A stretch of 64,000 bases of DNA from Planctobacterium marinum (lineage in GTDB: Bacteria > Pseudomonadota > Gammaproteobacteria > Enterobacterales > Alteromonadaceae): NCBI RefSeq assembly GCF_036322805.1, contig NZ_AP027272.1:3038001-3102000 (forward strand). Direction: 5' to 3'. The stretch's first letter is position 1. Each line of letters opens with the position of its first letter. The position numbers were made by a program, and so were the translations under genes. Positions 31,898-43,030 of the stretch are shown here, one piece after another. The notes under the pieces were generated by a model. The model saw nothing but the letters and a program-made list of their open reading frames with translations. It did no database searches and was not told where the DNA came from.

Positions 31898-32702
31898 ATG
31901 GACTCAAATAGCACCACAACAGAGACACCCGAAAGCACAACTAACAAACTTGCATTGTTACGAAACACAGAAGTCTATATCCCCCTCATCGCAGCAGTAA
32001 TCGCCACCTATGTCCACTTTTGGGGCTACGCCTACCTCAAAGGAAAACTACAAATGGTAGGGCTTGGAGATATTGAAATAGAATTATCGATTCTGGAATC
32101 GGTGTATCAGGCATCGTTGTCCTTTAAGGATATTGTCAATGGGATGATAAACGCGAGTTTATCCGGACTCATATATACAATGACTATTCTGTTCAGCGCT
32201 CTTATTTTAGTGATACTAATGTATTCCATTTACCACTACTTTAGTGGCCTCAACCTAGAGGAGAATAACAAAGCGCCGAACAACGTAGACCTTCCTCATG
32301 GCTTTTTAGGCAGTTTAAAAAACCGGAACGATTCAGAGTTTCGAAGCGTTTGCGGTCATGGGGATCATTATGGTGTTTTTTCTGGGTTTCGCCGCGGTTA
32401 GCAATTTATTATTGAGTATTCCAAGAGCATTGGGCCAGGAATCCGGCAAAACCTACATAGAAAAGGCCGTCTGTAAGGACATTCCATGGAGTAAGTTAAA
32501 GCAAGACAGAGTTGTCTCCTGCACTCGAATTGAAACGCTCAATCAAAGCGCCCAGGAAAGAGAGTTACATCGCGGTGTAATTCTGTTCAAAAACAACCAA
32601 TACACGATTATGGTCACCAATCAAAAAAGCTTATTGCTGAATAATCAGAACAGGCTTATCGCCTGGTCTGAAGTTTTTGAGCGAGAGAACGAGAATCAAT
32701 AA
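31898..32702 (+). pseudogene. Three-TM membrane protein gene interrupted by a frameshift
   Basis: Two overlapping frames together encode one plausible protein. The first (from ATG 31898) gives two transmembrane segments (YIPLIAAVIATYVHFW and YTMTILFSALILVILMYSI). It then degenerates after GSLK at the A6 tract 32317-32322. Removing one base there continues in the second frame as TGTIQSFEAFAVMGIIMVFFLG, a third transmembrane segment, and an extracytoplasmic or cytoplasmic C-terminal domain ending at 32702. The shift needed is +1, which does not suit a -1 slippery site. It is either a recent inactivating indel or a homopolymer sequencing error. Family unknown. Confidence 0.65.
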
Positions 32703-32813
32703 CCCCCACTAATCTCATCACTTTTTGATTTGATTACCCCAACTAATCACATCAAAAAAATGATGCGATTAATCGAGAGTTGCCCTGCTCCACTCTCAAC
32801 GGAAAACCCAAAT

Positions 32814-32845
32814 AAAAAACCAGGGCTAAATAGCCCTGGTTTTTT
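32814..32845. terminator. Bidirectional CCAGGGC terminator
   Basis: CCAGGGCTAAATAGCCCTGG (32820-32839) is flanked by AAAAAA and TTTTTT, forming a symmetrical terminator between the convergent membrane-protein gene and gcvP. Confidence 0.9.
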
Positions 32846-32895
32846 GAAGATTTTGAAAAAGCGTTTAGCTTCGTCTTTTCGAAAAGCCGTATCGA

Positions 32896-35799
32896 TTACT
32901 CTTCTCTATAGCTATCCACACTCGGGCAGCTGCACACAAGGTTTCTGTCGCCGTATACATCGTCGATGCGGTTTACCGTGGGCCAGAACTTGTTACGGGC
33001 CACGGCTTCAGCTGGGTACGCCGCTAGCTGTCGATCGTAACTGCGGTTCCAGTCGGCATCGCAGATATCCGCTAGTGTGTGCGGTGCGTTGTGTAGTGGG
33101 TTGTCGGTGGCATCCCACTCGCCGCTTTCTACTTTGGCAATTTCTTCACGGATGCTGATCATGGCATCACAGAATCGGTCCAGTTCGGCTTTAGCTTCGG
33201 ATTCTGTTGGCTCAATCATCAGCGTACCGGCTACCGGGAAGCTCATGGTGGGCGCGTGGAAACCATAGTCGTTTAAGCGCTTAGCTACGTCCATTTCGGT
33301 TACACCACTGGCTTCTTTCAGAGGACGCAAATCGATAATACATTCGTGCGCAACCCGGTCATTACGGCCGCGGTACAATACATCAAAGTGACCAGTCAGG
33401 CGCTTGGCGATGTAGTTAGCGTTAAGCATGGCCACTTCGGTGGCTTTTTTCAGACCTTCGCTGCCCATCATCTGAATGTACATGTAGCTGATTGGCAAAA
33501 TTGAAGCACTGCCCCATGGTGCTGCGGAAACCGCACCATTATTTTGGTTACCCTCTACAACGTTGATCACTTTGTGATCTGGCAAGAATGGCGCAAGATG
33601 AGATTTAACACCAATAGGTCCCATACCTGGGCCGCCACCACCGTGTGGAATACAGAAGGTTTTGTGCAGATTTAAGTGAGATACGTCGCTGCCAATTAAA
33701 CCCGGTGATGTAATACCTACCTGAGCGTTCATGTTGGCGCCATCCATATACACCTGCCCGCCGTGCTGGTGCACGATGTCGCAGATTTCTTTGATGGTTT
33801 CTTCATATACACCGTGGGTAGACGGATACGTAACCATGATGCACGACAGGTTCTCGCTAACCTCTTCGGCTTTGGCCTTAAGGTCTGCCATGTCGATGTT
33901 ACCGTTCTTGTCGCAATCCACCACTACCACTTTCAGGCCAACCATATTGGCTGAAGCCGGATTAGTTCCGTGGGCAGAGCTAGGGATTAAGCAGATGTCG
34001 CGATGGGCATCGCCTCGGCTTTGGTGATACTTCTGAATGGCAATCAAGCCAGCGTATTCACCTTGTGCGCCGGAGTTCGGCTGCATACACAGGTTATCGT
34101 AACCGGTGATTTCGATGAGCCAATCGCTCAGCTCGTTGATCATTTCCTGATAGCCCTGCGCCTGATCCACTGGCGCAAACGGGTGAATACCACCAAACTC
34201 TGGCCAGGTTACCGGGATCATCTCGGCAGTAGCGTTCAGTTTCATGGTACAAGAACCTAAGGAAATCATAGAGTGATTCAGCGCCAGGTCTTTGTTTTCC
34301 AAAGATTTGATATAACGCAGCATCTCCGTTTCGGAGTGATACTGGTTAAATACTTCGTGAGTCAGGATGTCAGTAGTGCGCTTTAGTTCCTCAGGAATAG
34401 AATTGCTGCCCTGAGATACAATACGGGCGTCTAATGCGCCCACTTCCAGGCCGTGATTCTCACCACAGAAAACATTGAACAATTCTGCAACATGGCTGCG
34501 TGTAGTGGTTTCGTCAAAGCTTACCCCCAGCATACCTTCTACGTCGGTACGAAGGTTAATACCGGCATTTAATGCGTTGGCTATGATGCTGGCTTTTTGC
34601 TCTTCGCTCACGTTAACACTCACGGTATCAAACCAGGTGCAGTTGCGCAGGGTAAAGCCTTTATCAGTTAAACCTTGTGCGAAGATATCCGCAAAACGGT
34701 GAATGCGATTTGCAATGGTTTTTAAACCTTCTGGACCGTGGTAAACCGCATAAAAAGAGGCCATGTTGGCCAGTAATACCTGCGCGGTGCAGATGTTAGA
34801 GTTGGCTTTTTCGCGGCGGATGTGCTGCTCGCGGGTTTGCAAGGCCATGCGCAGTGCCGGACGACCGCGAGTATCTTTAGAGACACCAATAATGCGGCCA
34901 GGCAATGAGCGCTTGTGCTTGTCGCTGGTAGCAAAAAACGCGGCGTGTGGACCACCGTAACCCATGGGCACACCAAAGCGTTGCGCAGAGCCCAGCACCA
35001 CATCGGCGCCCAGCTCACCCGGTGCTTTAAGCAGTACCAAGCTCATGATATCAGCAGCGACCGCTACGATACCTTTATTGGATTGCACCGCGGCAATCAG
35101 GTTGCTGATATCAGTAATTTCACCCGTAGTGCCCGGATATTGTAATAGTGCACCGAAATAATCACCGTCGACAGCTTTTTCAGCGGCGGCGATTTCTACT
35201 TCAAAACCAAACATTTCAGCACGGGCACACACCACGTCGATGGTTTGCGGGTGCACGTTGTCGGCAATGAAGTAAGTATTACATTTCTTGTTTTTGGAAA
35301 CGCGCTTGGCCAAGGCCATGGCTTCGGCAGCAGCAGTGGCTTCATCTAATAAAGAGGCTGAGGCCAGCTCCAGACCAGTTAAATCAATGGTTAATTGCTG
35401 GAAGTTAAGCAATGCTTCCAAACGGCCTTGGGCAATCTCTGGCTGATAAGGTGTGTAAGCCGTGTACCAACCCGGGTTTTCCAGAACGTTGCGCAAAATT
35501 ACGTTAGGCACATGCACATCGCTGTAGCCCATACCAATGTGCGAGCGGAACAGTTTGTTCTTTTTAGCGACCTGCTTCAGGTTTGCCAATGCTTCGGCTT
35601 CAGTTACCGCTTTGCCCACATTCATCGGCTCTGGTAAACGGATAGATCCTGGTACCGTTTGCTGCATCAAATCATCCAATGACTCTGCACCCACAGCCGC
35701 CAGCATGTCAGCCGTTTCGGCTTCGCTTGGCCCAATGTGGCGACGAATAAAATCTTCGGTTTGTTCTAAATGAGATAATGAGAGAGATTGCTCAGACAT
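32896..35799 (-). CDS. gcvP: Glycine dehydrogenase (decarboxylating), P-protein
   Basis: The 967-residue PLP enzyme decarboxylates glycine and passes the aminomethyl group to lipoyl-GcvH. It is the full-length homodimeric form: the N-terminal half ([30 protein letters not shown] split here in two recognisable blocks) and the C-terminal half with the PLP lysine K713 in [16 protein letters not shown]. Length agrees with E. coli GcvP (957). It is the last gene of gcvT-gcvH-gcvP; a 176-bp gap with two hairpins separates it from gcvH and could lower its expression. Confidence 0.97.
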   Translation of the reverse strand: MSEQSLSLSHLEQTEDFIRRHIGPSEAETADMLAAVGAESLDDLMQQTVPGSIRLPEPMNVGKAVTEAEALANLKQVAKKNKLFRSHIGMGYSDVHVPNVILRNVLENPGWYTAYTPYQPEIAQGRLEALLNFQQLTIDLTGLELASASLLDEATAAAEAMALAKRVSKNKKCNTYFIADNVHPQTIDVVCARAEMFGFEVEIAAAEKAVDGDYFGALLQYPGTTGEITDISNLIAAVQSNKGIVAVAADIMSLVLLKAPGELGADVVLGSAQRFGVPMGYGGPHAAFFATSDKHKRSLPGRIIGVSKDTRGRPALRMALQTREQHIRREKANSNICTAQVLLANMASFYAVYHGPEGLKTIANRIHRFADIFAQGLTDKGFTLRNCTWFDTVSVNVSEEQKASIIANALNAGINLRTDVEGMLGVSFDETTTRSHVAELFNVFCGENHGLEVGALDARIVSQGSNSIPEELKRTTDILTHEVFNQYHSETEMLRYIKSLENKDLALNHSMISLGSCTMKLNATAEMIPVTWPEFGGIHPFAPVDQAQGYQEMINELSDWLIEITGYDNLCMQPNSGAQGEYAGLIAIQKYHQSRGDAHRDICLIPSSAHGTNPASANMVGLKVVVVDCDKNGNIDMADLKAKAEEVSENLSCIMVTYPSTHGVYEETIKEICDIVHQHGGQVYMDGANMNAQVGITSPGLIGSDVSHLNLHKTFCIPHGGGGPGMGPIGVKSHLAPFLPDHKVINVVEGNQNNGAVSAAPWGSASILPISYMYIQMMGSEGLKKATEVAMLNANYIAKRLTGHFDVLYRGRNDRVAHECIIDLRPLKEASGVTEMDVAKRLNDYGFHAPTMSFPVAGTLMIEPTESEAKAELDRFCDAMISIREEIAKVESGEWDATDNPLHNAPHTLADICDADWNRSYDRQLAAYPAEAVARNKFWPTVNRIDDVYGDRNLVCSCPSVDSYREE

Positions 35800-35858
35800 G
35801 ATGCTATTTCAGTTTCCCAAGGGATAAACCCGTTTTGTTAAAGTTTCAAATTTAAAAG

Positions 35859-35960
35859 CCAGAGCCCGTTTTTTGATAAAACGGCTCTGAACCCAATCAC
35901 CTGTTTTACGTGCGTATAAACAAAAAGGGCCAGAGTTGTTTGTATAAACGGCTCTGACCC
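35859..35960. repeat. Pair of related hairpins between gcvH and gcvP
   Basis: Hairpin 1 pairs CAGAGCCCGTTTT with AAAACGGCTCTG (35860-35889, one bulge). Hairpin 2 pairs GGGCCAGAGTTGTTT with AAACGGCTCTGACCC (35927-35960, two mismatches). Both share the GGCTCTGA arm, so they look like copies of a dispersed palindromic repeat. They may attenuate read-through from gcvH into gcvP. Confidence 0.65.
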
Positions 35961-35975
35961 TTGAATAGATAACCT

Positions 35976-36365
35976 TTAGTCTTCGTCGATGCTGGCTTCG
36001 TAACCTTCGGCATCCATCAGGTTTTCCACTTCGCCTTCATCGTCGGCTTTAATTTTGAACAACCAACCGTCGCCATAAGCATCTGAGTTAACAAGTTCTG
36101 GAGAGTCTTCAAGCTCTTCGTTAACACCGACTACTTCACCGCTGATAGGCGCATATACATCAGACGCCGCTTTCACAGATTCGGCTACAGCCACGTCATC
36201 ACCGGTGCTCACCTGGTCGCCAACATCTGGTAAATCAACAAATACCATATCGCCTAATAACTCTTGAGCGTGCTCGGTAATACCAACAGTGAAAACACCA
36301 TCGCCTTCAGGGCGCACCCATTCATGAGTTGCGGCATAGCGTAATTCAGCAGGAATGTTACTCAT
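35976..36365 (-). CDS. gcvH: Glycine cleavage system H protein
   Basis: This 129-residue carrier shuttles the aminomethyl group between P, T and L proteins through a lipoamide arm. The lipoylation site is K65 in [35 protein letters not shown] is the typical N-terminal half. GAGGAAAAATT precedes the ATG. It lies 76 bp downstream of gcvT in the same operon. Length equals E. coli GcvH (129). Confidence 0.97.
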   Translation of the reverse strand: MSNIPAELRYAATHEWVRPEGDGVFTVGITEHAQELLGDMVFVDLPDVGDQVSTGDDVAVAESVKAASDVYAPISGEVVGVNEELEDSPELVNSDAYGDGWLFKIKADDEGEVENLMDAEGYEASIDED

Positions 36366-36441
36366 AATTTTTCCTCGGATAGTTCTTTATAATTTGATGA
36401 ATTAATCGGTTCTTTAACGGTTCAGTCAGGCAAAAATTGAA

Positions 36442-37521
36442 TTATAAAACTGACTTGCCGTTACGCACAAAACTGGGTTTTACCACATTTACTGTAACCC
36501 ACTTTTTGCGCATTTCCACTTCAACGGTGTCGCCCACGGTTTTTGGTACACGTGCCATAGCAATACTGTGGCCTAATGTGGGTGAGAATGTACCAGAAGT
36601 GATCACGCCTTCGCCATCGTCAGTTTTCACTTTTAAGCCAGCGCGCAATACACCTTTTTCAGTCATTACCAGGCCTACCAGCTTGTCGTTATTGCTGGCT
36701 TTTAATTCGGTCAGAGCTTTACGGCCCACAAAATCGCGTTCTTCTGGTTCCCAGGTAACTGTCCAGCCCATATTGGCCGCTAATGGAGAAATTGTCTCGT
36801 CCATATCCTGACCATACAGGTTCATGCCCGCTTCCAGACGCAAGGTATCACGTGCACCTAAACCACATGGCTTAACGCCAGCAGCTAATAGCTTATCCCA
36901 CAAGGCCGCAGCCTGGTCTTCAGCCACGATGATTTCGTAACCCGCTTCGCCAGTGTAACCCGTTGTGGCGATGAACAAGTCTTCAGCTTGTACACCAAAG
37001 AACATTTTCATGCCCTCTACTGCGGCTTTTTGCGCATCAGATAATATCGTGCCTGTCTTTTCTTTGGCATTCGGACCTTGTACCGCCACCATGGCCAGCT
37101 CCGGGCGCTCAGTAATGCTTACATCAAAACCTGCAGCGTACTTATTCAGGTGGTTTAAATCTTTTTCTTTAGTGGCTGAGTTAACCACTACGCGGTAATC
37201 CTGCTCATCGAAGTAATACACGATAAGGTCGTCTACTACCCCACCCTTTTCATTCAGCATACCGCTGTATAGGGCTTTGCCTGCAACCTGCAACTTCTCT
37301 ACATCGTGCGTAAGTAAATTGCGCAAGTAGGCTTTAGCATCAGCACCTTTCACATCAACGATAGTCATGTGAGAAACATCAAACATACCTGCGTCCTGGC
37401 GCACAGCGTGATGTTCTTCGATTTGAGAGCCGTAATTAAGGGGCATTTCCCAGCCATGGAAATCTACCATTTTGGCATTAGATTCAAGGTGTTTGGCATG
37501 AAGCGGAGTGGTTTGCAGCAT
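36442..37521 (-). CDS. gcvT: Aminomethyltransferase, glycine cleavage T protein
   Basis: The 359-residue folate enzyme transfers the methylene group to tetrahydrofolate and releases ammonia. [27 protein letters not shown]-like N-terminus, [25 protein letters not shown] and [19 protein letters not shown] are family signatures. CAAGAGAGC precedes the ATG. It is the promoter-proximal gene of the operon. I could not recognise a glycine riboswitch upstream (37522-37680), unlike many gcv operons. Confidence 0.96.
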   Translation of the reverse strand: MLQTTPLHAKHLESNAKMVDFHGWEMPLNYGSQIEEHHAVRQDAGMFDVSHMTIVDVKGADAKAYLRNLLTHDVEKLQVAGKALYSGMLNEKGGVVDDLIVYYFDEQDYRVVVNSATKEKDLNHLNKYAAGFDVSITERPELAMVAVQGPNAKEKTGTILSDAQKAAVEGMKMFFGVQAEDLFIATTGYTGEAGYEIIVAEDQAAALWDKLLAAGVKPCGLGARDTLRLEAGMNLYGQDMDETISPLAANMGWTVTWEPEERDFVGRKALTELKASNNDKLVGLVMTEKGVLRAGLKVKTDDGEGVITSGTFSPTLGHSIAMARVPKTVGDTVEVEMRKKWVTVNVVKPSFVRNGKSVL

Positions 37522-37822
37522 GGCTTGCTCTCTTGTTAATTGTAGGGCTTTTTAGTTGGCGCAAATTATAGGCGCTTAACGGCCCTGCAACAAATTGCAA
37601 TTACTTATAAACACATAATATTTTTAAATACATAAGCCAACTGACATTTGGAGTTTTTATACCCCTTACCAGTTAGTCAACTCCTTTTTACTAAGGTATA
37701 GCCATGACTCACAGGGTATCAACTGGCATGCCTGCTTTTTCTGTTAGCAATTCATTCAGCGACTATTATCTGAACATTCATCAAGGGTTCATGCCTTTGA
37801 TACTTATTCAGGAGGCAACAGT
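37522..37822. other. Divergent intergenic region between gcvT and the DUF1800 gene
   Basis: This 301-bp stretch must carry promoters for the leftward gcv operon and the rightward DUF1800/DUF1501 genes. GGAGTT and AACTCC arms (about 37651 and 37679) form a weak long-loop hairpin, and TATACC/GGTATA arms nearby may add to it. No gene and no recognisable riboswitch seen. Confidence 0.4.
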
Positions 37823-40800
37823 ATGCGGTATTGGTATATCAAAAGATTCTGGATTGTCGGGTTTACGCTCCTGGCGTTGCTCGGGCAAGTTCAAGCCGGC
37901 ACACTTACTCTGACTCTGCTGGATAATGCCAACGGGCAGAACGCACCCGATAGTGATATTACTGCTTATCGCGTTTTAGCCGATGGCAGCCGTGAGTACG
38001 TCAGCCGGGGCAACACCGATGCCAACGGCCAAATACAGCTGGAATTGGAAGGCATAGAGTCCGGTACGCCATATCAATTCCGCACCCGCGCTTTTAACGG
38101 TACCAAACTCTTCAGCGAGATAGTGACTCAAGCGAGTGAGTTCACCTTTATCGCAGGCAAGAAAATCGTAATACTGAAAAATGGTGCGGATGCTTCCCAC
38201 CCTCCCTTGGCTAACCATTCGGTGACTTTGAAAACGCCAAAAGAAAACGGCGGTCTGCGCTGGCTTGCTTCTGCCACATCCGATGAAAACGGCATAGTGC
38301 GCTTTAATCCAACGGACGAGAGTTTGCAATATGTAGTTGCCGCTCGCTCTACCCTGACCAATGAAGAAAAACGCACTGAAATTACCAGTGCCACTGGCGA
38401 GCTGGAATTTGTGGTGGGCAACTTACCACTTAACGTACAACTAAATCACGGTATTAGCGGTGTCCCCGTTGCGGCACAGCGCATTGACGCCCGCCGCATA
38501 GAAGCTGATGGCAGTACCTCCTGGGCGGGACGCAGAGAAACCGATGCCAACGGCCAAACCGTATTTGATTTGCCGGGATTGGGCAACGGTGTGCAATACC
38601 AATTGAAAACCTATAACGCTGAGGGTTTTTTCGCTCAACGCGTGGTATCGGATACCGGCAATTTAACCTTTGCTTTTGGCAACGCCAGAGTACAACTCCT
38701 AAACGGACGCGAAGAAGGCCAGCCAATTTTACATGGCACAAAAGTTACTCTCTATCAACAAAGCGATTCGGGACTTGAGTACCTGTTTCGAAATACCAGT
38801 GATGTCAATGGTCAGGTATTGCTGGATTTAACGGGGCTTAACGACGGCCAAACTTATGTCGCCAAAGTGCGTATTGACGATAAAAACTACACCGCCAACA
38901 TCAACCAGACCGGCGACAGCAGCGCTGTATTTGGCAAGCTACCACAAATGTTGCAGGTGAACCTGAACAACACTGCCACCTCACAACCCATTGTGGGAAT
39001 GCGTATGGAAATACGCGATGTGACTGAAGAACAATCCCGTCACTTTAAAACTCTGGAAACCGATGCCAATGGCCAAATCGCCGTAGATATCCAGGGCTTT
39101 TACGATAATCGTCAATACCAGGTGCGTTTTAAACCCTACGATGGTGAGCGTATCTACAGCGATATTATTACCAGTCCTGCAGAGCTTACCTTTAATCTGC
39201 ATCTTGAGCCTGAAGGCTTTCAGGTTAATGTCTTAGACGGTACTCAACCACAAGCTACAGCTATCACCGATACTCGGGTGGATGTTTATCGTCTGCAAGG
39301 CGATGAAAAACACTGGTATACCCGCAAAGACACCGACGCTTCTGGCAACGTGGCCTTTACCTTACCGGATCTGGAAAAAGGCCAGCAGTATGTGCTCAAA
39401 GCCAACCACAGCCAAACCAATCGTGGCTTTTACAGCGAACCACTTACCGGCAATCAAAGCCACGAATTTGTGGTGGGTTATCAGCCCACCAGCGTTACTG
39501 TGGTAAATCCGGTGAGCAATGCACCACTTGCCAATACCCGTATAGATGTCAGACGACAGCGCGAGGACGGTAGCTGGTACACCGAAAAACGCGAAAATAC
39601 CGATGAAAACGGCCAGGTGGTATTTCACCTGAGCGAACTCAATAGCGAGCACCCTGCCCTGTTAAAAGCCATCAGCAGCGATGGTTTCCGCGCCGGAATG
39701 CCCATTACCAGCACTGGCGAACATCAATTTCCGCTGGGTAATACCGTGCTTACAATTCTTAACGGCCGGGTGGAAGGTAACCCCATTCTTAGCGATACCC
39801 GCGTCAACATATACAGACTAGCAGGAGAACAACGTGAAAAAATCAGTCATGCAAACACGAATGAAAATGGTCAGGTTTTACTTGCACTACCAGAATTGCA
39901 ACAAGACGAGCAATACCAGGCCGTTGTTAACATCGAACGTAAAAACTACGAATCCCTGTTACCCGGCTTAGGCGGCTCTGAGCATGTGTTTGGCAAACTG
40001 CCGCAGATGCTCAACATTACCCTGAACAATACCCGCACTAATTCCCCCATATCAGACATGCGCATTAGTGTGCGGGATGTCACCGAGGAAGATTCAAAAC
40101 ACTTCGCCACCCTCACCACCGATGAAAACGGTTTTGCCAGTGTCGATGTGCAGGGATTTTATGAGAACCGCCAGTACCAAATTAAGTTTCGTCCTTTCGA
40201 TGGTGAGCATATATACAGCGATGTGATCAGTGAAGCTGGCGATGTCAATTTCGACATCTATTACGACGCTGATGGTATTCCTGTTGCTTTACTGGATGGC
40301 AGCCAGGCCAGTCAACCGCCTCTACCCGGTAAACGCATTGACGTTTATAAGATAACGGGCGCAGAGCAAAAATGGTATAGCCGCCAGGATACCGATGAAA
40401 ACGGTATGGCCTATTTTAAATTGCCGGATTTAGATATCGGTCAGCAGTACCTGTTGCGCGCTTACAGCGAGATTAACGGCGTTAAACGCTACAGCGAACC
40501 GTTCGGCGATGTAGACAGCATGGAGTTTGTACTGGGTAATATGCCGGTAAACGTCAACTTGTTTGATGTGGCCAATAACACTGCGGTACCGGATTTTCGA
40601 ATAGATGCGCGCAAGCAGCAAGATGACGGTAGTTTTAAACATTACCAGCGCGCCAATACCAACGCCGAAGGCATCGCCCAGTTCGATCTGGAAGGCTTTG
40701 ATAGTGGCGCGGTATATCAGTTCAAAGCCCATTATCTCGCTACCGGCGATTCCTACAGCGAAACAATCAGTAGTCTTCAGGATGTAAACTTTCGGGTGGC

Positions 40801-43012
40801 CACTGTGCCTGTACAACTGATCGACCGCGACACCAATGCCGCCATTGGCAATGTAAGAATTGACGCCAACTGGCTGGATGAAGACAACAAAACTCGCTGG
40901 GGACGACGCGGCGATACTGACGCCGAAGGCAATGTAGTATTCGACCTTGACCGCTTGCGCGACGGTACCCGCTATGTATTAAAGGCCCGCAACCCCTTTG
41001 GTGAAGATAAAACCTATTATGGCCCCATTCTCTACAACGAAGGTGCAGTGCAGTTTATCGTAAAACAAGGTGAATACGGTGAGCTGGACCTGGCCGACCC
41101 CGAAGTATTTATCACCAGTCCTACCCGAGACAATGTAAACGGTAATGGCTTTTTATTGGCCGGTACTGCCAGCGACGATAACAGCATTGCGCGAGTAGAG
41201 GTGAGCATAATCGACCCGGTAAAAGGCACCACCACAGGTGATGCCACTCTGCAGGAGAACAGCCAGTGGCAGTTTCCGGTACCCGACTCTGCAATCAGTT
41301 TTGATGAACAGATCACGGTTTTAGTTACCGCTTATGACGCCGCCCTTAACAGCATATCTACCGAGCGCAATTTCAATGTGGTATCTGACATGGAAGCCCC
41401 GGTTATCACTATTGTCTCTCACGAAGACAACGACAGTGTCAATGAAACCGGATTTACCATTTTAGGTAACGCCAGTGATGACACCGGCACCGTGCAAGTG
41501 CGCGCCAGTCTCACCGACCCACTACTGGGCACAACCATTGAAGACCAGTTAGTTAGCGTGGCAGAAGACGGGCAATGGGCGCTGATTGTTACCAACGGCA
41601 AAGTATCAGGCGGAGAAACCATCAGCCTGAATCTCAGTGCTATCGACAGCTCGGATAAAAGCACCGATATCACGCTGGTTTTAGCTGTGCAAACCATAGT
41701 ACCTCAACAACAGCAGCTCATCAGTCGTATTACCTTTGGAATGACGCCAGATTTGTATGTTAATCAACCGGATGCCGCCACCTTCCTGGCAGAACAGTTA
41801 AATCCGGCTGAAATTGACGACAGCGAAGTGCAAACAGCGGCACAGTCCTGGACACTGGAAAGCATCGACGATCTCAAAGCATTGCAAATGCACCACATGC
41901 TTTACTCACATCGTCAGCTTAACGAAGTGATGACCTGGTTTTGGGAGAACCACTTCAACACCCATTATGGTGTGCATCGCAACCTCGCCTTTGAAGTGGC
42001 TGAAAACCAAGGCTTCCGACAACATGCCTTAGGCAACTTCCGGGATATTCTGGCGGTTAGCGCTAAAAGCCCGGCCATGATTTATTACCTCAATAACGCG
42101 CAAAACTTTGTGGGCCGAGCCAATGAAAACTACGCTCGGGAAATCATGGAGCTTCACACCCTGGGCGTTGATGGTGGCTATACAGCAGAAGATGTAGCCG
42201 AGTTAGCCAAGATATTTACTGGCTGGCATGAACAAGATGGCGCCTTCTTCTTTAACGAAACCGCCCACGATTTCAGCGACAAAACCTTGTTAGGTGTTGC
42301 TATACCTGGTTCAGGACTACAAGAAGGTGAAAGCGCACTAGATATTCTGGCCAGCCATCCCAATACGGCGCGCAATATCTGCCGCAAACTGATCACCTTA
42401 TTTGTATCGGATACCCCGGTTACCAGTTTGCAGGGGCAGTGTGAAGGCGAATTCCTGTTGTCCGGTGGCAATATTGCTAGTGTTTTAACGGTGTTATTCG
42501 GCTCAGATGAATTCGTGGCGCTGGAACACCAGGGCAGCAAAATCAAAACGCCATTGGAAGTTTTATTGGCTGCAGTGCGCAGCGTTAACGCCACACCGGA
42601 CTATTACGAAATGGCCCGCACCTTATCCAGAATGGGTTATAGCCTTTTTGAATATCCGGTGCCTACTGGTCTGGCCGAAACTGGGGCAGACTGGTTAAGC
42701 TCGGATGCCCTGTTGCAGCGCATTCGCTTTGCCAATCGATTTGCCCTTGAAGGGCGCGAAGGTGCCAGTGTTGATTTGCAACAATTGTTGATTTCCATGG
42801 GCTATAGCTCGGCTGATGCCATTGTGGGCTTACTCGCCGACCTCACCCTTAACGGCAGGCTTACCGATCTGGAACGGGATGTAGCGATAGCTCTACTCAA
42901 CGAAAATATCGCTCAGGGAGAGTCTTTTAATATCAACTCGCCCGACGCCCCCGAGAAATTACAACGCCTGCTGGGCACCATGCTGAGTTATCCGGCATTC
43001 CAGTATCAATAA
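37823..43012 (+). CDS. Giant secreted DUF1800 protein with 12 Ig-like repeats
   Basis: The 1,729-residue protein starts at ATG 37823 behind AGGAGG and has a signal peptide (FWIVGFTLLALLGQVQA). Residues about 27-1090 hold twelve repeats of roughly 85-95 residues, each with a central TDANGQ-like turn and a YSE/FxxG end, resembling Cna-B or prealbumin-like stalk domains. The block of repeats 3-6 is repeated as 7-10 (QMLxxxLNNT...VRDVTEE...QGFYxNRQYQ recurs). Two bacterial Ig-like domains (about 1090-1290) precede a C-terminal DUF1800 domain (1297-1729; FWENHFNTHYG, NENYAREIMELHTLGV, IFTGWHEQDG). DUF1800 proteins pair with DUF1501 proteins; that partner follows at 18 bp. Confidence 0.88.
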   Translation: MRYWYIKRFWIVGFTLLALLGQVQAGTLTLTLLDNANGQNAPDSDITAYRVLADGSREYVSRGNTDANGQIQLELEGIESGTPYQFRTRAFNGTKLFSEIVTQASEFTFIAGKKIVILKNGADASHPPLANHSVTLKTPKENGGLRWLASATSDENGIVRFNPTDESLQYVVAARSTLTNEEKRTEITSATGELEFVVGNLPLNVQLNHGISGVPVAAQRIDARRIEADGSTSWAGRRETDANGQTVFDLPGLGNGVQYQLKTYNAEGFFAQRVVSDTGNLTFAFGNARVQLLNGREEGQPILHGTKVTLYQQSDSGLEYLFRNTSDVNGQVLLDLTGLNDGQTYVAKVRIDDKNYTANINQTGDSSAVFGKLPQMLQVNLNNTATSQPIVGMRMEIRDVTEEQSRHFKTLETDANGQIAVDIQGFYDNRQYQVRFKPYDGERIYSDIITSPAELTFNLHLEPEGFQVNVLDGTQPQATAITDTRVDVYRLQGDEKHWYTRKDTDASGNVAFTLPDLEKGQQYVLKANHSQTNRGFYSEPLTGNQSHEFVVGYQPTSVTVVNPVSNAPLANTRIDVRRQREDGSWYTEKRENTDENGQVVFHLSELNSEHPALLKAISSDGFRAGMPITSTGEHQFPLGNTVLTILNGRVEGNPILSDTRVNIYRLAGEQREKISHANTNENGQVLLALPELQQDEQYQAVVNIERKNYESLLPGLGGSEHVFGKLPQMLNITLNNTRTNSPISDMRISVRDVTEEDSKHFATLTTDENGFASVDVQGFYENRQYQIKFRPFDGEHIYSDVISEAGDVNFDIYYDADGIPVALLDGSQASQPPLPGKRIDVYKITGAEQKWYSRQDTDENGMAYFKLPDLDIGQQYLLRAYSEINGVKRYSEPFGDVDSMEFVLGNMPVNVNLFDVANNTAVPDFRIDARKQQDDGSFKHYQRANTNAEGIAQFDLEGFDSGAVYQFKAHYLATGDSYSETISSLQDVNFRVATVPVQLIDRDTNAAIGNVRIDANWLDEDNKTRWGRRGDTDAEGNVVFDLDRLRDGTRYVLKARNPFGEDKTYYGPILYNEGAVQFIVKQGEYGELDLADPEVFITSPTRDNVNGNGFLLAGTASDDNSIARVEVSIIDPVKGTTTGDATLQENSQWQFPVPDSAISFDEQITVLVTAYDAALNSISTERNFNVVSDMEAPVITIVSHEDNDSVNETGFTILGNASDDTGTVQVRASLTDPLLGTTIEDQLVSVAEDGQWALIVTNGKVSGGETISLNLSAIDSSDKSTDITLVLAVQTIVPQQQQLISRITFGMTPDLYVNQPDAATFLAEQLNPAEIDDSEVQTAAQSWTLESIDDLKALQMHHMLYSHRQLNEVMTWFWENHFNTHYGVHRNLAFEVAENQGFRQHALGNFRDILAVSAKSPAMIYYLNNAQNFVGRANENYAREIMELHTLGVDGGYTAEDVAELAKIFTGWHEQDGAFFFNETAHDFSDKTLLGVAIPGSGLQEGESALDILASHPNTARNICRKLITLFVSDTPVTSLQGQCEGEFLLSGGNIASVLTVLFGSDEFVALEHQGSKIKTPLEVLLAAVRSVNATPDYYEMARTLSRMGYSLFEYPVPTGLAETGADWLSSDALLQRIRFANRFALEGREGASVDLQQLLISMGYSSADAIVGLLADLTLNGRLTDLERDVAIALLNENIAQGESFNINSPDAPEKLQRLLGTMLSYPAFQYQ

Positions 43013-43030
43013 AACGCAGGAGTCGTGAAT

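Noticed and set aside
32310-32330. Programmed -1 frameshift at A AAA AAC
   Set aside because: The downstream frame needs a +1 (or -2) shift, so the slippery heptamer would not produce the joined protein.
37522-37680. Glycine riboswitch upstream of gcvT
   Set aside because: No tandem aptamer-like conserved blocks were seen on the minus strand; a covariance search would settle it.
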